Assembly (NCBI GenBank): GCA_007644065.1
Contig: VJWN01000010.1
Span: forward strand, 1,426,001-1,490,000
Reading direction: 5' to 3'
DNA: 64,000 nucleotides
Source of the DNA: Margaritispora aquatica
Lineage: Eukaryota > Ascomycota > Leotiomycetes > Helotiales > Discinellaceae
Below the pieces are notes generated by a model. That model made no database searches, had not been told where the DNA came from, and saw nothing but the letters and a program-made list of their open reading frames with translations. Numbering within the stretch: position 1 is the first letter of the stretch; every line of letters starts with the position of its first letter. The position numbers and the translations under genes are program-made. This document shows, piece by piece, positions 59,003 to 64,000 of this stretch.

Positions 59003-60739
59003 ATGGCGACAATCATAGCAGTTTTACGATCGTGCATGGAGAGCTTCAAGTCGATCCTCACATCACAAGAGTTCGGTGCAGAGTATGAATTGCTTTGCAC
59101 AGAGCTTTCAACTCAGTGGCTGAGAATACGACTATGGGGAGAGTCGGTGAGTGGTGAAATTTCAATCCTATTGCTTAAGCTAATCAACCAGGTCGGCCTT
59201 CGTATCAACGATGCAGGACATCTCCAAAACTCCCTCTTCCAAAGACCAGACATTGAGTCAACTATCACTCAATGCATCAAGAGCATCGCCTATCTCCTGA
59301 GCGAAATCGAGGTGCTACGGAGAAAATACGAACTCCGACCTGCTCTCATTCCAGCTATCAAGCAGGTTGAGAAATCAGTCCGAGCATGCAAGTCTATGAG
59401 CACCTTGTCGGACTTCAAACGCCCGGCATCGTCAATGAGACAGAGGATGAAAGATAACCAGAAGCAAACTTCCTTTCTGGCAATCACAAAGTGGGCTCTA
59501 TGCGATGCAAAGCGATTTGATGAGAAAGTGAAGCGATTAAAGGGATTGGTTGATGGATTAGAGGATATCTCCTATGCAGCTGGTATCGGTCGAACACAGC
59601 CATCTCGTCATGCACCAACGCAAGAGGAAACCTTACCACCATACTCCATCACTCCACCACCAACACAAGATCCCCCTATCGATCCGGTCACCCTCGACCC
59701 AGGTATTCTCGCCCACCACGTCGCCTTCAAGCGGTTCATCGGCCTCCACACACGCAGTACTTCCAATTCACGGTCAACCCGAGCCCGCCCAAAACTAATG
59801 AGCCTCTCCAACACCCAATTTAAAGAACTCCGCATAGACGTGTACGACGAGCTTCTCCGCCGCCAGTCCCTCTCCGCTCCCCTCTCACCATGCCTAGTAA
59901 GCAACTTGTCATACCACCCAAAACGCAACCAAGCGCGCGAGAAGCTCGCCACACTCGCTCTTCATCGGTTCAAAGATCTCACGACAGACGTAGTAGACGA
60001 GCTCGAGAGACGCTTCACATCGTTGCAGATGCAGGCTATTGATGAGTTGGAGCGAGCGGTGCTGGTTCCCGATGTCTCGACGACGTCACTAGGTGGAGAT
60101 GACATGAGGAGGTATGGGAGGGTGCAATTGGATGCACCACCACGAAGACTGAGGGAGAGGGCATCACATCCAGCTTCCTTCTCGAGACCATTTGGACCAA
60201 GCACGACTCCAACACCGGCTCCGATTCTCGCGAGAACATTGACAGTGAGGGTAGTGGATGTTTCGAGGGCGAGAAAACAAGTCTCGCCAATGACTCGCCA
60301 CTCCTCCCCGGCACCACACGCCCGCTCAGCCCATCTCTCACAACCACCTGAGGCCCTAAGCTCGCATCCCAACCCATCCGACCCCACGAAAACCAGAACC
60401 ACCAGAGTCACCCTTCCTCCCAACCCCTCCAGCAGCAGCAGGGGATCAGTCGAGATCTTCAAGTCCCTCCACGTCTCCATGACCGACCAAACATACAAGG
60501 TGCTGCCCGCCGCGCTGAAGAAATACAACATCAACGCGCCATGGGAGAAGTACGCGCTGTACATCGTGTGTGGTGATGTGGAGAGGTGTCTGGCCATGGA
60601 TGAGATGCCGTTGATGCTGTTTAAGCGGCTGGACCGGGAGGGGAAGAAGCCCATGTTCGTGTTGCGGAGGATTGGGCCTGGGCCTATCGCTACCACGGAC
60701 TTGGTGCCGGAGAATAATGTCGTGGGTGGCATTATATGA
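59003..60739 (+). CDS. HeLo - Spa2/GIT homology - Ras-association fusion protein
   Basis: Two exons (59003-59146, 59192-60739) give 563 aa. The 45-bp intron is in frame, has a GTGAGT donor, CTAATC branch and ACCAG acceptor, and removing it restores WGESVGL, a hallmark of HeLo domains. The N-terminal about 130 residues (FGAEYELLCTELSTQWLRIR and LLSEIEVLRRKYELR) match the HeLo/prion-inhibition family. Two repeats follow at about residues 247-272 and 297-325 with the Spa2/GIT homology pattern KLxxLSxxxFxELxxDVYDELLRR. A disordered linker leads to a C-terminal domain at about 465-548 with KVLPAALKKYNINAPW and GKKPMFVLRR, which matches the Ras-association domain of Ste50-type MAPK adaptors. The protein therefore combines parts found separately in polarity scaffolds, MAPK adaptors and fungal cell-death proteins. 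Its function is inference. Confidence 0.87.
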   Translation: MATIIAVLRSCMESFKSILTSQEFGAEYELLCTELSTQWLRIRLWGESVSGEISILLLKLINQVGLRINDAGHLQNSLFQRPDIESTITQCIKSIAYLLSEIEVLRRKYELRPALIPAIKQVEKSVRACKSMSTLSDFKRPASSMRQRMKDNQKQTSFLAITKWALCDAKRFDEKVKRLKGLVDGLEDISYAAGIGRTQPSRHAPTQEETLPPYSITPPPTQDPPIDPVTLDPGILAHHVAFKRFIGLHTRSTSNSRSTRARPKLMSLSNTQFKELRIDVYDELLRRQSLSAPLSPCLVSNLSYHPKRNQAREKLATLALHRFKDLTTDVVDELERRFTSLQMQAIDELERAVLVPDVSTTSLGGDDMRRYGRVQLDAPPRRLRERASHPASFSRPFGPSTTPTPAPILARTLTVRVVDVSRARKQVSPMTRHSSPAPHARSAHLSQPPEALSSHPNPSDPTKTRTTRVTLPPNPSSSSRGSVEIFKSLHVSMTDQTYKVLPAALKKYNINAPWEKYALYIVCGDVERCLAMDEMPLMLFKRLDREGKKPMFVLRRIGPGPIATTDLVPENNVVGGII

Positions 60740-61689
60740 TGTGATGTGTTGGCTTGGAGCTGGAGTGGGTTGCGTCGGCATGGACTTAGTGTTCAGGTGT
60801 AGGACTCTTGAAGCATGGTGTCCTTGTTCATTCTTGCTTCTGCTTCTTTTCTTCTTTCTTCCACCACATGGTGGTGCCAGGACCTTTTTTTTTTCTCGGC
60901 ACGTTAATCCTGTCCTTTGCCCACGGGCACTGTGTTTACAGTTTTCTGTTTCCCCAACTTTCCAATACCAATATCCACGAATTGAATGAAAATTACATAC
61001 ACACAACCATTTCGTGCTCTTTGTCTTTTGTGCTTCTCCTACTCTAAAGACTTCCAGCTTGGTAGGAAGCATCGTGTTTTTCATCATCTGGCTTCTATAC
61101 CGCGATACCTAACGTTGATATGCCATCCATTCCATTTAAGATACCTACTGATACTGACCTATCCCACCCCGCTACACCATTGTCTGGCCTTGAGCACAAC
61201 ACAAGATAGCACACACATAGAGCTTCACGTACCTACCTATCCACCGAGGCAGTATTCTTCCCAATCTGCTCCGCAAGTCCCGTTCTCCACCGCAGCTATA
61301 TTTCTCCCACAGAATATCTTACAGGAATCTCAAATGCTATTTCGGACTTCAACTCGTGTGATTCATCAAGAAGAAATTGATTCTTTTAGGCCGGGGATTA
61401 TTAAGAGAATTATGGCCACCACGGAAGATCCCACAATTAGCAAGATCTACATCAAGAAGCACTTATTAAAACAATTGTAAAACTCTGGTATATATAGTTC
61501 TAATGAGAAGCGCCAAAGAAAACACCTAGTGGTACTTGTTAGCAGGATATGGCAATCAAAAGATATAGATCTTAACTCACCCAACATTGAAAACAAAGTC
61601 CAAACAGCGGTTATACTCCAGAGAGGAGGAGGGCAATACCTATCAAGCGAAAACGCATCAGCTCGAATCCTTCAATCGGATAATGTAAC
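60740..61689. other. Intergenic region between convergent genes
   Basis: 0.95 kb. A poly-T run lies near 60883-60895. No gene was supported. Confidence 0.5.
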
Positions 61690-64000
61690 TCACAAATCTC
61701 TAGCAAGTCTCACAAACCCTGCCCAAAATAGCCATTGTCCGATAAATGGCAACAGCATGAACAGCGGAGTAAAGGAAATGGCTTCCAGCTTCTTTTGGTT
61801 CAGTCCCATGGTACCGAGGATGTCGTCGATAGCGAGCCCCTCTCTTACTTCAACTGCCTCGACGATCGTTTCCTCTGATCTTTTCTCATTCGGTTGTGGT
61901 GAAATCTCATCAAGTTCATAAAGATAAAATTCTTCCTCGGGCTTAACTGGATCTCGCCACAAGATGCAGACCTTCACAATGGAACGCCATATTCTCCGAC
62001 AGGCCCCCCCAAACTCCTTCATGGCGCGTACCCATGAATCCCACGCTTCGCTACAAGCATAACCGAATCGTTGTGCAGACCTTACGAAAGGCGCCCAAAC
62101 ACGCATGGCCAGCACTCTCCAAATCGCTGCAAGTGCTCTCTTGACTAGAACCCACACTCCGAGGACAAGACCTAGTTGGTATACTAGGAGACCACCCACG
62201 CTGACTAACCAGATCAATGCGCCAGCGTACATGATCTAAGAGACAGGTCGGATTAGCTCACTAGATTACCAGGGGTCGGAGGTAGAGTGGGAATACATTA
62301 TTGTAGGGAAAGAAAAAACAAGGGATATTCAATTATGAAATCAACTGTGCCGAAATGAGGCTTTGTAGATTTCCCCCCAAGAAGCAAATTACAGATGCTC
62401 ACTCACCATAGCGTCCCAACCATGTGGCATCCCCTTCAGTTTGTTCGCTTGATAGTAACCCTTCTTCCTCGCAAAATCCACCGTCATCCCCAAATATGGA
62501 GACCCAATAAGCTGCAGTACGATTTCAGCAAGAAGACTATCAAAGATCAAAGTTTTAGCACGTTCCACCAGAAAGGTCGTCTGTGGAACCCCTACCTAGA
62601 CGCGCCCAGCGAAAAGTACATGCTCTTCTCATTCTCTACCGTTATGAGCGCCGTAGCCATCCACGCAATCCTCGGCCTCGTACACCAGAACAACACCAGT
62701 GCCCCAATTGGCACGGCCTCGAACCCGGGCGTGTGCTGCACCAAAAGCGCATTGACGAGATTCGCGAGTATGTTCAATGTGACTGATATCAGCGCCATCA
62801 CGGGCCAACCGGCTGAGCCGGGCTTGCCCAGATAGCCGCATGTGAGTCTCTGCACGATCGTGCGGCGGCCGAGGATGAGTGTGGATATGCCGACGAGGAT
62901 GTTGACGAGAGCGAAGGAACCGAGGATCGCGGAGGCGGAGTGGCATTCTGTGTCTTGGTTTGAGGCGGCTTGGATGTACCAGTCCCATGGAATAATTTCT
63001 TTGTGTGCTGTGTGTGACAACTCTTGGAAGTCGGCCCAGGAACTGGTGTTGAATGTTGCTTTGTTACAGGTATTTAGAACCCACTGAGAAAGAGTCAGGG
63101 AAATCGTCTTTCTGAACGAGAGATATAGAAGTGATTGGAGGAGAGATTGATTCTCCTGAGACAGTCGGATGCCTCAAGCTTTCAAAAGTCATATGATTTT
63201 ATCTCATAAATGAGAATCCTCACATACCTGAACATAAGAAGATGCGCCTGATTCTCTTCCGCCGGTATTGCAAAATTCAGGGCAAGAAGTTCTCTGTAAA
63301 CTCTGGCAGAAGCATTCCTTCGGACCTGGAAAAGTTGTCAAATTCCAACACGAGTGTGTGATATTCTGTACTTGAGGACATAGAGACACGTTATTAAGAC
63401 AAGAAGGTGCCTCGCCGCTAATCTCATTGATATATCCTACTAGTGATTCTCTAGGAACGAACGGTGCAACAGAAGTTGAAGATATCGTTGAGTATTTCCA
63501 GTCCGCAGTGGTGGTGGAAGAATAATCAGATTGGAAAACAATTGTTGAGCCAGCGTACATGTTCAAGATCTCGGATGTAAGATACAGCGTTCGAGCTGTG
63601 ACACCCATGAAAGCGTAGCTGTTCTGGCCATATATGAATGTGGTCTTCTTGTTATAATTGCTATCGCAATAGAAGCCTGTTCCTCGCGAGTTATACAGAG
63701 TAACACACTCTCCAATACTGTTATGGAGAGGAGGTACCATTTAGCGATATATCAGATCTTATGCTGGATGATACGTACCAAGTTACAGTGCCTGGATCGG
63801 GATTTTTAAAATACCCACCATTAGATACGCGAGCAGAATATTCGGATTCCCTCAAGGCCTTGCAACGAGTAACAACGTTGCTACAAGAGGATCCCTTAGA
63901 GGCACAGCAGAAATACGAGTTTTGGATTACGCAGCTGTAGCTCGGAGTAGATGTGCCAGACCACATCCCTGACCCGAGAACGTCAACAAACGGAGTCTGG
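61690..64000 (-). CDS. Multi-pass membrane protein with Cys-rich exterior region, N-terminus beyond window
   Basis: Six exon segments join in frame: 64000-63779, 63717-63228, 63083-62596, 62536-62407 and 62235-61690 (the first runs in from the right edge). The visible first part is Cys-rich with N-x-S/T sites (YSCVIQNSYFCCASKG, FCQSLQRTSCPEFC), suggesting an exterior domain. Hydrophobic segments follow: ILGSFALVNILVGISTLIL, VMALISVTLNILANLVNAL, an AVPIGALVLFWC stretch, then MYAGALIWLVSVGGLLVYQL and finally FTPLFMLLPFIGQWLFWAGF. The end is a charged cytosolic-like stretch preceding a last membrane segment. No family was recognised. It is reminiscent of fungal Cys-rich membrane receptors, but that is guesswork. 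Confidence 0.72.

Noticed and set aside
59962..60732. 256-codon frame antisense to the HeLo-SHD-RA gene
   Set aside because: Shadow of the real coding strand, which has recognisable domains.
62395..62835. 146-codon plus-strand frame inside the membrane protein gene
   Set aside because: Antisense shadow; the minus strand has matching splice junctions and hydrophobic segments.
1..64000. tRNA genes, CRISPR arrays or an intact transposon
   Set aside because: No clear tRNA T-loop or box motifs, no regular spaced repeats, and no transposase or reverse transcriptase frame were seen.

Overview
The window looks like nuclear DNA of a filamentous ascomycete (Pezizomycotina). The genes are broken by short 45-60 bp introns with GTAAGT/GTACGT-type donors and CTAAC-like branch sites. 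The gene set includes a Zn2Cys6 regulator, a GH28 pectinase, a GH128 glucanase, a GT34 Mnn10-type mannosyltransferase, a HeLo-domain protein and small Kex2-processed secreted proteins. A plant-associated leotiomycete is a reasonable guess, but that is inference and the class was not tested. I saw no tRNA, rRNA, CRISPR array or intact transposon. All splice junctions were read by eye from donor/acceptor sites and reading-frame continuity.

Left part (1-20.8 kb): a lysine 2,3-aminomutase-like radical-SAM enzyme cut by the left edge (minus); a 4.3 kb gene-poor gap; the mitochondrial ATP synthase alpha subunit in eight exons (plus); a 984-aa GAF-domain protein (minus); a GT17 N-acetylglucosaminyltransferase-like protein (minus); and a 771-aa protein I do not recognise (plus).

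Accessory-looking middle (21.6-34.3 kb): an extended SDR reductase, two tandem tiny paralogous genes with a shared Gly-rich C-terminus, a class C beta-lactamase-like hydrolase, a BAHD-type acyltransferase, a Zn2Cys6 regulator whose zinc cluster seems to be split by a 16-nt microexon, and a small Kex2-processed secreted protein. The reductase, hydrolase, acyltransferase and regulator could form a small metabolic cluster, but no PKS, NRPS or terpene synthase is present.

Right part (35-64 kb): Mnn10-like mannosyltransferase, a 1162-aa single-pass membrane protein with a long disordered tail, a small Cys-rich zinc-binding-like protein, a two-repeat beta/gamma-crystallin-like secreted protein, a GH128 glucanase with a probable GPI anchor, an endopolygalacturonase, a low-complexity Ser-rich protein, an NTF2-like-fold protein, a multi-pass membrane protein cut by the right edge, and the most unusual gene: a 563-aa protein that combines an N-terminal HeLo domain (fungal cell-death/prion-inhibition family), two Spa2/GIT homology repeats and a C-terminal Ste50-type Ras-association domain. 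That combination would place polarity-scaffold, MAPK-adaptor and HeLo modules in one polypeptide.
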